Source of the DNA: Prosopocoilus inquinatus
Lineage: Eukaryota > Arthropoda > Insecta > Coleoptera > Lucanidae
NCBI GenBank assembly: GCA_036172665.1
Contig: JAYKNF010000014.1
Coordinates: forward strand, 3,833,001-3,897,000
Reading direction: 5' to 3'
DNA: 64,000 nt
Shown here: piece after piece, positions 1-11,761 of the stretch
How the letters are laid out: the number at the start of each line of letters is the position of its first letter
Position numbering within the stretch: the first letter of the stretch is position 1
Notes under the pieces: model-generated
Databases searched by the model: none
What the model was told of the DNA's origin: nothing
The model's input: the letters and a program-made list of their open reading frames with translations, nothing else
Program-made: the position numbers and the translations under genes

Positions 1-234
1 TTTGACGTTTGGACGGACTCCAGTAACTCTGATGTGAGATACAAAGTTATCGGACGCAGCAGAAGCTGGAAATAGTTTTGAACGAAACAACACGTATTAG
101 CGTTGTTCCTGTGCTGTATCTAATCGATCCTTACTCATCTATCATGTTATTTGGCGTTTCGATGGACTCCAGTAACTTAGATGTGAGATACGAAGTTCTC
201 GGACGCAGCTGAAGCTAGAAATAGTTTTAAACGA

Positions 235-256
235 AACAACACGCATTAGCGTTGTT
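235..256 (+). other. Conserved dyad in each monomer (example copy)
   Basis: AACAAC, ten bases, then GTTGTT form a 6-bp inverted repeat at the boundary between the GAAACAACAC and GTTGTTCCTG boxes. It is kept in most monomers of all arrays, apart from occasional GCGATG, GAAGCAAC or similar changes. It could be a binding site for a dimeric protein or simply a shared feature of the ancestral monomer. One copy is listed as the example. Confidence 0.6.
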
Positions 257-544
257 CCTGTGCAGTATATAATCGATCCTTACTCATATATCATGTTATT
301 TGGCGTTTCGATGGGCTCCAGTAGCTCTGATGTGAGATACGACGTTTTCGGACGCAGCAGAAGCTAGAAATAGTTTTAAACGAAACAACACGCATTAGCG
401 TTGTTCCTGTGCTGTATCTAATCGATCCTTACTTATCTATCATGTTATTTGACATTTCGATGGACTCCAGTAACTCTGATGTGAGATACGACGTTTTCGG
501 ACGCAGCAGCAGCTGGAAATAGTTTTAAACGAAACAACACATAT

Positions 545-3017
545 TAGCGTTGTTCCTTTAATGTATCTAATCGATCCTTACTCATCTGTCATGTTATTTG
601 ACGTTAGGACGGACTCCAGTAACTCTGATGAGAGATACAAAGTTCTCGGACGCAGTAGAAGCTGGAAATAGTTTTGAACGAAACAACACGTATTAGCGTT
701 GTTCCTGTGAAGTATCTAAACGATCCTTACTTATCTAACATGTTATTTGAAGTTTGGATGGACTCCGGTAAGTCTGATGTGAGATACAAAGTTTTTGGAC
801 GCAGCAGGAGCTGGAAATAGTTTTAAACGAAACAACACGTATTAGCGTTGTTCCTGTGCAGTATATAATCGATCCTTACTCATATATCATGTTATTTGGC
901 GTTTCGATGGGCTCCAGTAGCTCTGATGTGAGATACGACGTTTTCGGACGCAGCAGAAGCTAGAAATAGTTTTAAACGAAACAACACGCATTAGCGTTGT
1001 TCCTGTGCTGTATCTAATCGATCCTTACTTATCTATCATGTTATTTGACATTTCGATGGACTCCAGTAACTCTGATGTGAGATACGACGTTTTCGGACGC
1101 AGCAGCAGCTGGAAATAGTTTTAAACGAAACAACACATATTAGCGTTGTTCCTTTAATGTATCTAATCGATCCTTACTCATCTATCATGTTATTTGACGT
1201 TTGGACGGACTCCAGTAACTCTGATGTGAGATACAAAGTTATCGGACGCAGCAGAAGCTGGAAATAGTTTTGAACGAAACAACACGTATTAGCGTTGTTC
1301 CTGTGATGTATCTAAACGATCCTTACTTATCTAACATGTTATTTGTCGTTTGGATGGACTCCAGTAAGTCTGATGTGAAATACAAAGTTTTTGGACGCAG
1401 CAGGAGCTGGAAATAGTTTTAAACGGAACAACACGTATTAGCGTTGTTCCTGTGCTGTATCTAATCGATACTTACTTATCTTTCATGTTATTTGACGTTT
1501 CGATGGACTCCAGTAACTCTGATGTGAGATACGAAGTTTTCGGACGCAGCAGAAGCTGGAAATAGTTTTAAACGAAACAACACGTATTAGCGTTGTTCCT
1601 GTGATGTATCTAATCGATCCTTACTCATCTATCATGTTATTTGACGTTTGGACGGACTCCAGTAACTCTGATGAGAGATACAAAGTTCTCGAACGCAGTA
1701 GAAGCTGGAAATAGTTTTGAACGAAACAACACGTATTAGCGTTGTTCCTGTGATATATCTAATCGATCCTTACTCATCTATCATGTTATTTGACGTTTGG
1801 ATGGACTCCAGTAACTCTGATGTGAGATACAAAGTTTTTGGACGCAGCAGAACCTGGAAATAGTTTTGAACGAAACAACACCTATTAGCGTTGTTCCTGT
1901 GATGTATCTAATCGATCCTTACTTAGCTACTATGTTATTTGACGTTTCGATGGACTCCAGTAACTCTAACGTGAGATACGAAATTTTCCGACGCAGCAGC
2001 AGCTGGAAATAGTTTTAAACGAAACAACACATATTAGCGTTGTTCCTGTGATATATCTAATCGATCCTTACTCATCTATCATGTTATTTGGGGTTTCGAT
2101 GGACTCCAGTAGCTCTGATATGAGATACGACGTTTTCGGACGCAGCAGAAGATGGAAATAGTTTTAAACGAAACAACACGCATTCCTGTGATGTATCTAA
2201 TCGATCCTTACTCATCTATCATGTTATTTGACGTTTCGATGGACTCCAGTAAGTCTGATGTGAGATACGACGTTTTCGGACGCAGCAGAAGCTGGAAATA
2301 GTTTTAAACGAAACAACACGTATTAGCGTCGTTCCTGTGATGTATTTAATCGATCCTTACTTATCTAACATGTAATTTAAAATTTGGATGGTCTCCAGTA
2401 AGTCTGATGTGAGATACAAAGTTTTTGGAAGCAGCAGGAGCTGGAAATAGTTTTAAGCGAAACAACACGTATTAGCGTTGTTCCTGTGCTGTATCTAATC
2501 GATCCTTACTCATCTATCATGTTATTTGACGTTTGGATGGACTCCAGTAACTCTGATGTGAGATACAAAGTTTTTGGACCCAGCAGAAGCTGGAAATAGT
2601 TTTGAACGAAACAACACCTATTAGCGTTGTTCGTGTGATGTATCTAATCGATCCTTACTTATCTACTATGTTATTTGACGTTTCGATGGACTCCAGTAAC
2701 TCTAAAGTGAGATACGAAATTCTCGAACGCAGCAGCAGCTGGAAATAGTTTTAAACGAAACAACACATATTAGCGTTGTTCCTGTGATGTATCTAATCGA
2801 TCCTTACTCATCTATCATGTTATTTGACGTTCGGACGGACTCCAGTAACTCTGATGAGAGATACAAAGTTCTCGGACGCAGTAGAAACTGGAAATAGTTT
2901 TGAACGAAGCAACACGTATTAGCGTTGTTCCTGTGATGTATCTAAACGATCCTTACTTATCTAACATGTTATTTGAAGTTTGGATGGACTCCAGTAAGTC
3001 TGATGTGAGATACAAAG
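545..3017 (+). repeat. Higher-order duplication A, copy 1
   Basis: This 2.5-kb stretch of about 17 monomers matches 3962-6434 monomer by monomer at an offset of 3,417 bp. Shared rare markers are GACGTTAGGACGG (600 and 4017), the GAAGTTTGGATGG monomer with CTCCGGTAAG (749 and 4166), and a 9-bp internal deletion giving ACGCATTCCTGTGATG (about 2180 and 5597). The offset is 23 monomers minus 10 bp. The 9-bp deletion and a single-base loss near 3912 explain the shortfall. Only scattered substitutions separate the copies, for example at the monomers near 2090 and 5507. Confidence 0.85.
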
Positions 3018-3579
3018 ATTTCGGACGCAGCAGAAGCTGGAAATAGTTTTGAACGAAACAACACGTATTAGCGTTGTTCCTGTGATGTATCTAAACGATC
3101 CTTACTTACCTAACATGTTATTTGGCGTCTTGATGGACTCCAGTAACTTAGATGTGAGATACGAAGTTCTCGGACCCAGCTGAAGCTAGAAATAGTTTTA
3201 AACGAAACAACACATATTAGCGTTGTTCCTGTAATGTATCTAATCGATCCTTACTTAACTATCATGTTATTTGACGTTTGGATGGACTCCAGTAACTCTG
3301 ATGTGAGATACAAAGATTTCGGACGCAGCAGAAGCTGGAAATAGTTTTGAACGAAACAACACGTATTAGCGTTGTTCCTGTGATGTATCTAAACGATCCT
3401 TACTTACCTAACATGTTATTTGGCGTCTTGATGGACTCCAGTAACTTAGATGTGAGATACGAAGTTCTCGGACCCAGCTGAAGCTAGAAATAGTTTTAAA
3501 CGAAACAACACATATTAGCGTTGTTCCTGTAATGTATCTAATCGATCCTTACTTAACTATCATGTTATTTGACGTTTGG
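3003..3579 (+). repeat. Local two-monomer tandem duplication (298 bp)
   Basis: A pair of monomers is repeated in direct tandem at about 3003-3281 and 3301-3579. Both copies carry the AAAGATTTCGG monomer followed by the rare GGCGTCTTGATGG monomer with GGACCCAGCTGAAG, then ACTTAACTATC. The spacing is 298 bp, exactly two monomers. Confidence 0.8.
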
Positions 3580-3961
3580 ACGGACTCCAGTAACTCTGAT
3601 GTGAGATACAAAGTTATCGGACGCAGCAGAAGCTGGAAATAGTTTTGAACGAAACAACACGTATTAGCGTTGTTCCTGTGCTGTATCTAATTGATCCTTA
3701 CTCATCTATCATGTTATTTGGCGTTTCGATGGACTCCAGTAACTTAGATGTGAGATACGAAGTTCTCGGACGCAGCTGAAGCTAGAAATAGTTTTAAACG
3801 AAACAACACGCATTAGCGTTGTTCCTGTGTAGTATCTAATCGATCCTTACTTATCTATCATGTTATTTGACATTTCGATGGACTCCAGTATCTCTGATGT
3901 GATATACGACGTTTCGGACGCAGCAGCAGCTGGAAATAGTTTTAAACGAAACAACACATAT

Positions 3962-6434
3962 TAGCGTTGTTCCTGTGATGTATCTAATCGATCCTTACTC
4001 ATCTGTCATGTTATTTGACGTTAGGACGGACTCCAGTAACTCTGATGAGAGATACAAAGTTCTCGGACGCAGTAGAAGCTGGAAATAGTTTTGAACCAAA
4101 CAACACGTATTAGCGTTGTTCCTGTGAAGTATCTAAACGATCCTTACTTATCTAAAATGTTATTTGAAGTTTGGATGGACTCCGGTAAGTCTGATGTGAG
4201 ATACAAAGTTTTTGGACGCAGCAGGAGCTGGAAATAGTTTTAAACGAAACAACACGTATTAGCGTTGTTCCTGTGCAGTATATAATCGATCCTTACTCAT
4301 ATATCATGTTATTTGGCGTTTCGATGGGCTCCAGTAGCTCTGATGTGAGATACGACGTTTTCGGACGCAGCAGAAGCTAGAAATAGTTTTAAACGAAACA
4401 ACACGCATTAGCGTTGTTCCTGTGCTGTATCTAATCGATCCTTACTTATCTATCATGTTATTTGACATTTCGATGGACTCCAGTAACTCTGATGTGAGAT
4501 ACGACGTTTTCGGACGCAGCAGCAGCTGGAAATAGTTTTAAACGAAACAACACATATTAGCGTTGTTCCTTTAATGTATCTAATCGATCCTTACTCATCT
4601 ATCATGTTATTTGACGTTTGGACGGACTCCAGTAACTCTGATGTGAGATACAAAGTTATCGGACGCAGCAGAAGCTGGAAATAGTTTTGAACGAAACAAC
4701 ACGTATTAGCGTTGTTCCTGTGATGTATCTAAACGATCCTTACTTATCTAACATGTTATTTGTCGTTTGGATGGACTCCAGTAAGTCTGATGTGAAATAC
4801 AAAGTTTTTGGACGCAGCAGGAGCTGGAAATAGTTTTAAACGGAACAACACGTATTAGCGTTGTTCCTGTGCTGTATCTAATCGATACTTACTTATCTAT
4901 CATGTTATTTGACGTATCGATGGACTCCAGTAACTCTGATGTGAGATACGAAGTTCTCGGACGCAGCAGAAGCTGGAAATAGTTTTAAACGAAACAACAC
5001 GTATTAGCGTTGTTCCTGTGATGTATCTAATCGATCCTTACTCATCTATCATGTTATTTGACGTTTGGACGGACTCCAGTAACTCTGATGAGAGATACAA
5101 AGTTCTCGGACGCAGTAGAAGCTGGAAATAGTTTTGAACGAAACAACACGTATTAGCGTTGTTCCTGTGATATATCTAATCGATCCTTACTCATCTATCA
5201 TGTTATTTGACGTTTGGATGGACTCCAGTAACTCTGATGTGAGATACAAAGTTTTTGGACGCAGCAGAACCTGGAAATAGTTTTGAACGAAACAACACCT
5301 ATTAGCGTTGTTCCTGTGATGTATCTAATCGATCCTTACTTAGCTACTATGTTATTTGACGTTTCGATGGACTCCAGTAACTCTAACGTGAGATACGAAA
5401 TTTTCCGACGCAGCAGCAGCTGGAAATAGTTTTAAACGAAACAACACATATTAGCGTTGTTCCTGTGATATATCTAATCGATCCTTACTCATCTATCATG
5501 TTATTTGGCGTTTCGATGGACTCCAGTAGCTCTGATGTGAGATACGACGCTTTCGGACGCAGCAGAAGATGGAAATAGTTTTAAACGAAACAACACGCAT
5601 TCCTGTGATGTATCTAATCGATCCTTACTCATCTATCATGTTATTTGACGTTTCGATGGACTCCACTAAGTCTGATGTGAGATACGACGTTTTCGGACGC
5701 AGCAGAAGCTGGAAATAGTTTTAAACGAAACAACACGTATTAGCGTCGTTCCTGTGATGTATTTAATCGATCCTTACTTATCTAACATGTAATTTAAAGT
5801 TTGGATGGACTCCAGTAAGTCTGATGTGAGATACAAAGTTTTTGGAAGCAGCAGGAGCTGGAAATAGTTTTAAGCGAAACAACACGTATTAGCGTTGTTC
5901 CTGTGCTGTATCTAATCGATCCTTACTCATCTATCATGTTGTTTGACGTTTGGATGGACTCCAGTAACTCTGATGTGAGATACAAAGTTTTTGGACCCAG
6001 CAGAAGCTGGAAATAGTTTTGAACGAAACAACACCTATTAGCGTTGTTCGTGTGATGTATCTAATCGATCCTTACTTATCTACTATGTTATTTGACGTTT
6101 CGATGGACTCCAGTAACTCTAAAGTGAGATACGAAATTCTCGAACGCAGCAGCAGCTGGAAATAGTTTTAAACGAAACAACACATATTAGCGTTGTTCCT
6201 GTGATGTATCTAATCGATCCTTACTCATCTATCATGTTATTTGACGTTCGGACGGACTCCAGTAACTCTGATGAGAGATACAAAGTTCTCGGACGCAGTA
6301 GAAACTGGAAATAGTTTTGAACGAAGCAACACGTATTAGCGTTGTTCCTGTGATGTATCTAAACGATCCTTACTTATCTAACATGTTATTTGAAGTTTGG
6401 ATGGACTCCAGTAAGTCTGATGTGAGATACAAAG
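3962..6434 (+). repeat. Higher-order duplication A, copy 2
   Basis: Second copy of the block at 545-3017. The match ends where copy 1 reads AAAGATTTCGG (about 3014) and this copy reads AAAGTTTTTGG (about 6431). Beyond this point the monomer order differs. It is evidence for recent segmental copying within the array. Confidence 0.85.
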
Positions 6435-7575
6435 TTTTTGGACGCAGCAGGAGCTGGAAATAGATTTAAACGAAACAACACGTATTAGCGTTGATCCTGT
6501 GCTGTTAACTAATCGATCCTTACTTATCTATCATGTTATTTGACGTTTCGATGGACTCCAGTAACTCTGATGTGAGATACGACGTTTTCGGACGCAGCAT
6601 TAGCTGGAAATAGTTTTAAACGAAACAACACGTATTAGCGTTGTTCCTGTGATGTATCTAATCGATCCTTACTTAGCTACTATGTTATTTGACGTTTCGA
6701 TGGACTCCAGTAACTACAATGTGAGATACGAAATTTTCGGACGCAGCAGCAGCTGGAAATAGTTTTAAACGAAACAACACATATTAGCGTTGTTCCTGTG
6801 ATGTATCTAATCGATCCTTACTCATCTATCATGTTATTTGACGTTTGGACGGCCTCCAGTAACTCTGATGAGAGATACAAAGTTCTCGGACGCAGTAGAA
6901 GCTGGAAATAGTTTTGAACGAAACAACACGTATTAGCGTTGTTCCTGTGATGCATCTAATCGATCCTTACTCATCTATCATGTTATTTGGCGTTTCGATG
7001 GACTCCAGTAACTTTGATGTGAGATACAAAGTTCTCGGACGCAGTAGAAGCTGGAAATAGTTTTGAACGAAACAACACGTATTAGCGTTGTTCCTGTGAT
7101 GCATCTAATCGATCCTTACTCATCTATCATGTTATTTGGCGTTTCGATGGACTCCAGTAACTTTGATGTGAGATACGAAGTTCTCGGACGCAGCAGAAGC
7201 TGGAAATAGTTTTAAACGAAACAACACGCATTAGCGTTGTTCCTGTGATGTATCTAAACGATCCTTAATTATCTAATATGTTATTTGACGTTTGGATGGA
7301 CTCCAGTAAGTCTGATGTGAGATACAAAGTTTTTGGACGCAGCAGGAGCTGGAAACAGTTCTAAACGAAACAACACGTTTTAGCGTTGTTCCTGTGCTGT
7401 ATCTAATCGATCCTTACTTATCTATCATGTTATTTGACGTTTTGATGGACTCCAGTAACTCTGATGTGAGATACGACGTTTTCGGACGCAGCAGAAGCTG
7501 GAAATAGTTTTAAACGAAACAACACGCATTAGCGTTGTTCCTGTGATGTATCTAATCGATCCTTACTCATCTATC

Positions 7576-7710
7576 TCGTGTCTTGGCGCGTGTCTTGGCG
7601 CGTGTCTTGGCGCGTGTCTTGGCGCGTGTCTTGGCGCGTGTCTTGGCGCGTGTCTTAGCGCGTGTCTTGGCGCGTGTCGTGTCTTGGCGCGTGTCGTGTC
7701 TTGGCGCGTG
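7576..7710 (+). repeat. Left outer arm, CGCGTGTCTTGG units
   Basis: About ten copies of a 12-bp unit ending in CTTGG, at 12-bp spacing from about 7582 to 7666. One variant has CTTAG (about 7654). The last two spacings are 17 bp because of an extra GTGTC. The same two oddities (a CTAAG variant and a 5-bp insertion) occur in the complementary right arm. Confidence 0.9.
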
Positions 7711-7835
7711 TCGCGTTGCGTGTCGCGTTTAGTGTAGCGGTGCGTGTCGCGTTGCGTTCGCGTTGCGTGTCGCGTTGGTTGTCGCGCTGCGTGTCGCGTT
7801 GCGTGTCATGTAGCGTGTCGCGTTGCGTGTCGCGC
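7706..7835 (+). repeat. Left inner arm, GTGTCGCGTTGC units
   Basis: About eleven diverged copies of GTGTCGCGTTGC, with variants such as GTGTAGCGGTGC and GTGTCATGTAGC. The arm ends at the 19-bp odd palindrome GTGTCGCGCCGCGCGACAC (7827-7845), where the unit flips strand. Confidence 0.85.
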
Positions 7836-7836
7836 C

Positions 7837-8240
7837 GCGCGACACACAGCGCGACGCGCTGCGCGACACGCTGCGCGACACGCTGCGCGACACTCTGCGC
7901 GACAAGTTGCGCGGCACGCTGCTCGGCACGCTGCGCGGCACGCTGCGCGGCACGCTGCGCGGCACGCTGCGCGGCACGCTGCGCGGCACGCTTCGCGGCA
8001 CGCTGCGCGGCACGCTGCGCGACACGCAGCGCGGCACGCTGCGCGACACGCAGCGCGACACGCTGCGCGACACGCTGCGCGACACGCTGCGCGACACGCT
8101 GCGCGGCACGCAGTGCGGCACGCTGCGCGGCACGCTGCGCGGCACGCTGCGCGCCACACTGCGCGACACGCTGCGCGGCACGCTGCGCGACACGCAGCGC
8201 GACACACAGCGCGACACGCTGCGCGACACGCTGCGCGACA
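7837..8240 (-). repeat. Expanded core, GCGCGACACGCT / GCGCGGCACGCT units
   Basis: About 400 bp of 12-bp units in which the CGCTGCGCGGCA form is the most homogeneous. These units have no equal-length counterpart in the left arm, so the core looks like a later expansion on one side of the palindrome. The low divergence between adjacent units suggests it is the youngest part of the block. Confidence 0.85.
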
Positions 8241-8477
8241 CGCAGCGCGACACGCTACGCTACACGCAGCGCGACACGCAGCGCGACACGCAACGCGACA
8301 CGCAACGCGACCGCAACGCGACACGCAACGCTACATTCAACGCTACACGCAACGCTACACGCAACGCGACACGCGCCAAGACACGCGCCAAGACACGACA
8401 CGCGCCAAGACACGCGCCAAGACACGCGCCAAGACACGCGCCAAGACACGCGCTAAGACACGAGCCAAGACACGAGA
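8241..8477 (-). repeat. Right arm, complementary units
   Basis: Units GCGACACGCAAC (8241 to about 8370) and then ACACGCGCCAAG (about 8372-8477) mirror the two left-arm unit types in reversed order and on the opposite strand. Eight CCAAG-type units are visible, including one CTAAG variant (about 8453) and one 5-bp insertion (ACACGACACG, about 8391-8402). These match the left arm's CTTAG and GTGTC insertion. Confidence 0.88.
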
Positions 8478-8480
8478 TAT

Positions 8481-9391
8481 CGTATCTCACATCAGGGTTA
8501 CTGGAGTCCATCCAAACGTCAAATAACATGATAGATGAGTAAGGATCGATTAGATACATCACAGGAACAACGCTAATATGTGTTGTTTCGTTTAAAACTA
8601 TTTCCAGCTGCTGCTGCGTCCGAAAATTTCGTATCTCACATTAGAGTTACTGGAGTCCATCGAAACGTCAAATAACATAGTAGCTAAGTAAGGATCGATT
8701 AGATACATCACAGGAACAACGCTAATACGTGTTGTTTCGTTGAAAACTATTTCCAGCTTCTGCTGCGTCCAAAAACTTTGTATCTCACATCAGAGTTACT
8801 GGAGTCCATCCAAACGTAAAATAACATGATAGATGAGTAAGGATCGATTAGATACATCACAGGAACATCGCTAATGTGTGTTGTTTCGTTTAAAACTATT
8901 TCCAGCTTCTGCTGCGTCCAAAAACTTTGTATCTCACATCAGACTTACTGGAGTCCATCCAAACGTCAAATAACATGTTAGATAAGTAAGGATCGTTTAG
9001 ATACATCACAGGAACAACGCTAATACGTGTTGTTTCGTTCAAAACTATTTCCAGCTTCTGCTGCGTCCGAAAACGTCGTATCTCACGTCAGAGTTACTGG
9101 AGTCCATCGAAACGTCAAATAACATGATAGGTAAGTAAGGATCGGTTAGATACAGCACAGGAACAACGCTAATACGTGTTGTTTCGTTTAAAACTATTTC
9201 CAGCTTCTGCTGCGTCCGAAATCTTTGTATCTCCCATCAGAGTTACTGGAGTCCATCCAAACGTCAAATAACATAATAGATGAGTAAGGATCGATTAGAT
9301 ACATCACAGGAACAACGCTAATACGTGTTGTTTCGTTTAAAACTATTTCCAGCTTCTGCTGCGTCCGAGAACTTCGTATCTCACATCAAAG
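8481..9391 (-). repeat. 149-bp satellite, reverse block 1
   Basis: About six monomers read as the reverse complement (GTATCTCACATCAG, CACAGGAACAACGCTAAT, GTTGTTTCGTTTAAAAC). The block starts directly after the minisatellite, inside a monomer at CGTATCTCAC. It ends at an abrupt head-to-head switch at 9391. Confidence 0.96.
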
Positions 9392-9401
9392 GATCCTTAC
9401 T
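9381..9401. other. Satellite orientation-switch junction 1
   Basis: Reverse satellite ending in CACATCAAAG is fused directly to forward satellite starting GATCCTTACTC. The fusion creates the palindrome AAGGATCCTT with a BamHI-type GGATCC not seen in normal monomers. The same fused sequence occurs, reverse complemented, at about 20989-21009. Confidence 0.9.
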
Positions 9402-10285
9402 CATCTATCATGTTATTTGGCGTTTCGATGGACTCCAGTAACTTTGATGTGAGATACGAAGTTCTCGGACGCATCTGAAGCTAGAAATAGTTTTAAACGA
9501 AACAATACGCATTAGCGTTGTTCCTGTGATGTATCTAATCGATCCTTACTCATCTATCATGTTATTTGGCGTTTCGATGGACTCCAGTAACTTAGATGTG
9601 AGATACGAAGTTCTCGGACGCAGCTGAAGCTAGAAATAGTTTTAAACTAAACAACACGCATTAGCTTTGTTCCTGTGTAGTATCTAATCGATCCTTACTT
9701 ATCTATCATGTTATTTGACATTTCGATGGATTCCAGTAACTCTGATGTGATATACGACGTTTTCGGACGCAGCAGCAGCTGGAAATAGTTTTAAACGAAA
9801 CAACACATATTAGCGTTGTTCCTGTGATGTATCTAATCGATCTTTTCTCATCTATCATGTTATTTGACGTTTGGACGGACTCCAGTAACTCTGATGTGAG
9901 ATGCAAAGTTATCGGACGCAGCAGAAGCTGGAAATAGTTTTGAACGAAACAACACGTATTAGAGTTGTTCCTGTGATGTATCTAATCGATCCTTACTTAT
10001 CTATCATGTTATTTGACGTTTGGATGGACTAAAGTAACTCTGATGAGAGATACAAAGATTTCGGACGCAGCAGAAGCTGGAAATAGTTTTAAACGAAACA
10101 ACACGTATTAGCGTTGTTCCTGTGATGTATCTAATCGATCCTTACTCATCTATCATGTTATTTGACGTTTCGATGGACTCCAGTAACTCTGATGTGAGAT
10201 ACGAAGTTTTCGGACGCAGCAGAAACTGGAAATAATTTTAAACGAAACAACACACATTAGCGATGTACCTGCGATGTATCTAATC
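9392..10285 (+). repeat. Inverted duplication arm L (partner 19960-20999)
   Basis: Successive monomers match the reverse complement of 19960-20999. Shared rare markers are the AACTTTGATG / CGCATCTGAAG monomer beside the junction, TTAGCTTTGTTCC, GATGGATTCCAG with GATGTGATATACG, GATGTGAGATGC with TTAGAGTTG, GGATGGACTAAAG, and ACTGGAAATAATTTT with ACACATTAGC. The right arm carries one extra monomer near the junction. Confidence 0.85.
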
Positions 10286-10565
10286 GATCCTTACTCATCT
10301 ATCATGTTATTTTACGTTTGGATGGACTCCAGTAACTCTGATGTGAGATACGAAGTTCTCGGACGCATCTGAAGCTAGAAATAGTTTTAGACGAAACAAT
10401 ACGCATTAGCGTTGTTCCTGTGATGTATCTAATCGATCCTTACTTATCTAACACGTTATTTGACGTTTGGATGGACTCCAGTAACCCTGATGTGAGATAC
10501 GAAGTTCTCGGACGCAGCAGAAGCTGGAAATAGTTTTAAACGAAACAACACGCATTAGCGTTCTT

Positions 10566-11761
10566 CCTGTGATGTATCTAATCGATCCTTACTTATCTAT
10601 CATGTTATTTGACAGTTCGATGGATTCCAGTAACTCTGATGTGATATACGACGTTTTTGGACGCAGCAGCAGCTGGAAATAGTTCTAAACGAAACAACAC
10701 ATATTAGCGTTGTTCCTGTGATGTATCTAATCGATCCTTACTCATCTATCATGTTATTTGACGTTTGGACGGACTCCAGTAACTCTGATGTGAGATGCAA
10801 AGTTATCGGACGCAGCAGAAGCTGGAAATAGTTTTGAACGAAACAACACGTATTAGCGTTGTTCCTGTGATGTATCTAATCGATCCTTACTTATCTATCA
10901 TGTTATTTGACGTTTCGATGGACTCCAGTAACTCTGATGAGAGATACAAAGATTTCGGACGCAGCAGAAGCTGGAAATAGTTTTAAACGAAACAACACGT
11001 ATTAGCGTTGTTCCTGTGATGTATCTAATCGATCCTTACTCATCTATCATGTTATTTGACGTTTGGACGGACTCCAGTAACTCTGATGAGAGATACAAAG
11101 TTCTCGGACGCAATAGAAGCTGCAAATAGTTTTGAACGAAACAACACGCATTAGCGTTGTTCCTGTGATGTATCTAATCGATCCTTACTTATCTATCATG
11201 TTATTTGACGTTTGGATGGACTCCAGTAACCCTGACGTGAGATACGAAGTTCTAGGACGAGGCAGAAGCTGGAAATAGTTTTAAACGAAACAACACGCAT
11301 TGGCGTTGTTCCTGTGATGTATCTAATCGATCCTTACTTATCTATCATGTTATTTGACGTTTGGATGGACTCCAGTAACCCTGACGTGAGATACGAAGTT
11401 CTAGGACGAGGCAGAAGCTGGAAATAGTTTTAAACGAAACAACACGCATTGGCGTTGTTCCTGTGATGTATATAATCGATCCTTACTCATCTATCATGTT
11501 ATTTGGCGTTTCGATGGACTCCAGTAACTTAGATGTGAGATACGAAGTTCTCGGACGCAGCTGAAGCTAGAAATAGTTTTAAACGAAACAACACGCATTA
11601 GCGTTGTTCCTGTGTAGTATCTAATCGATCCTTACTTATCTATCATGTTATTTGACATTTCGATGGACTCCAGTAACTCTGATGTGATATACGACGTTTT
11701 CGGACGCAGCAGCAGCTGGAAATAGTTTTAAACGAAACAACACATATTAGCGTTGTTCCTG
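10566..11761 (+). repeat. Tandem higher-order repeat B, copy 1 (8 monomers)
   Basis: Eight-monomer, 1,192-bp unit. It carries the rare GACAGTTCGATGGATTCC monomer (10611), the GATGTGAGATGC monomer, the CGCAATAGAAGCTGCAAATAG monomer, and two adjacent copies of the AACCCTGACG / CTAGGACGAGG monomer. It is nearly identical to 11762-12953. Confidence 0.9.

Larger units (their letters stand above)
1..7575 (+). repeat. 149-bp satellite array, forward block 1
   Basis: About 51 head-to-tail monomers. The phase of the segment GACGTTTGGA or its variant GGCGTTTCGA recurs at positions 4, 153, 302 and 451, giving a period of exactly 149 bp. Conserved boxes in nearly every copy are TATCATGTTATTT, GATGTGAGATAC, GGACGCAGCAG, GAAACAACAC and GTTGTTCCTGTG. 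Variation is concentrated at a few linked sites: TTGGATGG or TTCGATGG, AACTCTG or AAGTCTG or AACTTAG, and CAGAAGCTGG or CAGGAGCTGG or CTGAAGCTAG. Most copies contain ATCGAT; a subfamily reads AAACGAT there. The array holds a 3.4-kb higher-order duplication. No gene is present. The family is not one I recognise. Confidence 0.97.
7576..8477. repeat. GC-rich 12-bp minisatellite, large imperfect inverted repeat
   Basis: Here the 149-bp satellite is replaced by about 0.9 kb of 12-bp units. Going inward from the left these are CGCGTGTCTTGG and then GTGTCGCGTTGC. A switch point lies at 7827-7845, after which the complementary units GCGCGACACGCT, GCGCGGCACGCT, GCGACACGCAAC and finally ACACGCGCCAAG follow. 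The outer right units are the reverse complement of the outer left ones, so the whole block can fold back. It is very rich in CpG, in contrast to the AT-rich surroundings. It is stop-free in several frames because 12 is divisible by 3, but the translations are pure low-complexity repeats such as CVSRSVSR and are not genes. Confidence 0.95.

Noticed and set aside
7576..8477. CpG-island promoter
   Set aside because: The CpG richness is fully explained by the 12-bp repeat. No gene, initiator or non-repeat sequence lies next to it.
7543..8562. Several ORFs of 64-264 codons on both strands
   Set aside because: They arise because the 12-bp repeat contains no stop codon and 12 is divisible by 3, so several frames stay open together. 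The translations are simple Arg/Cys/Ala/Thr/Ser repeats.
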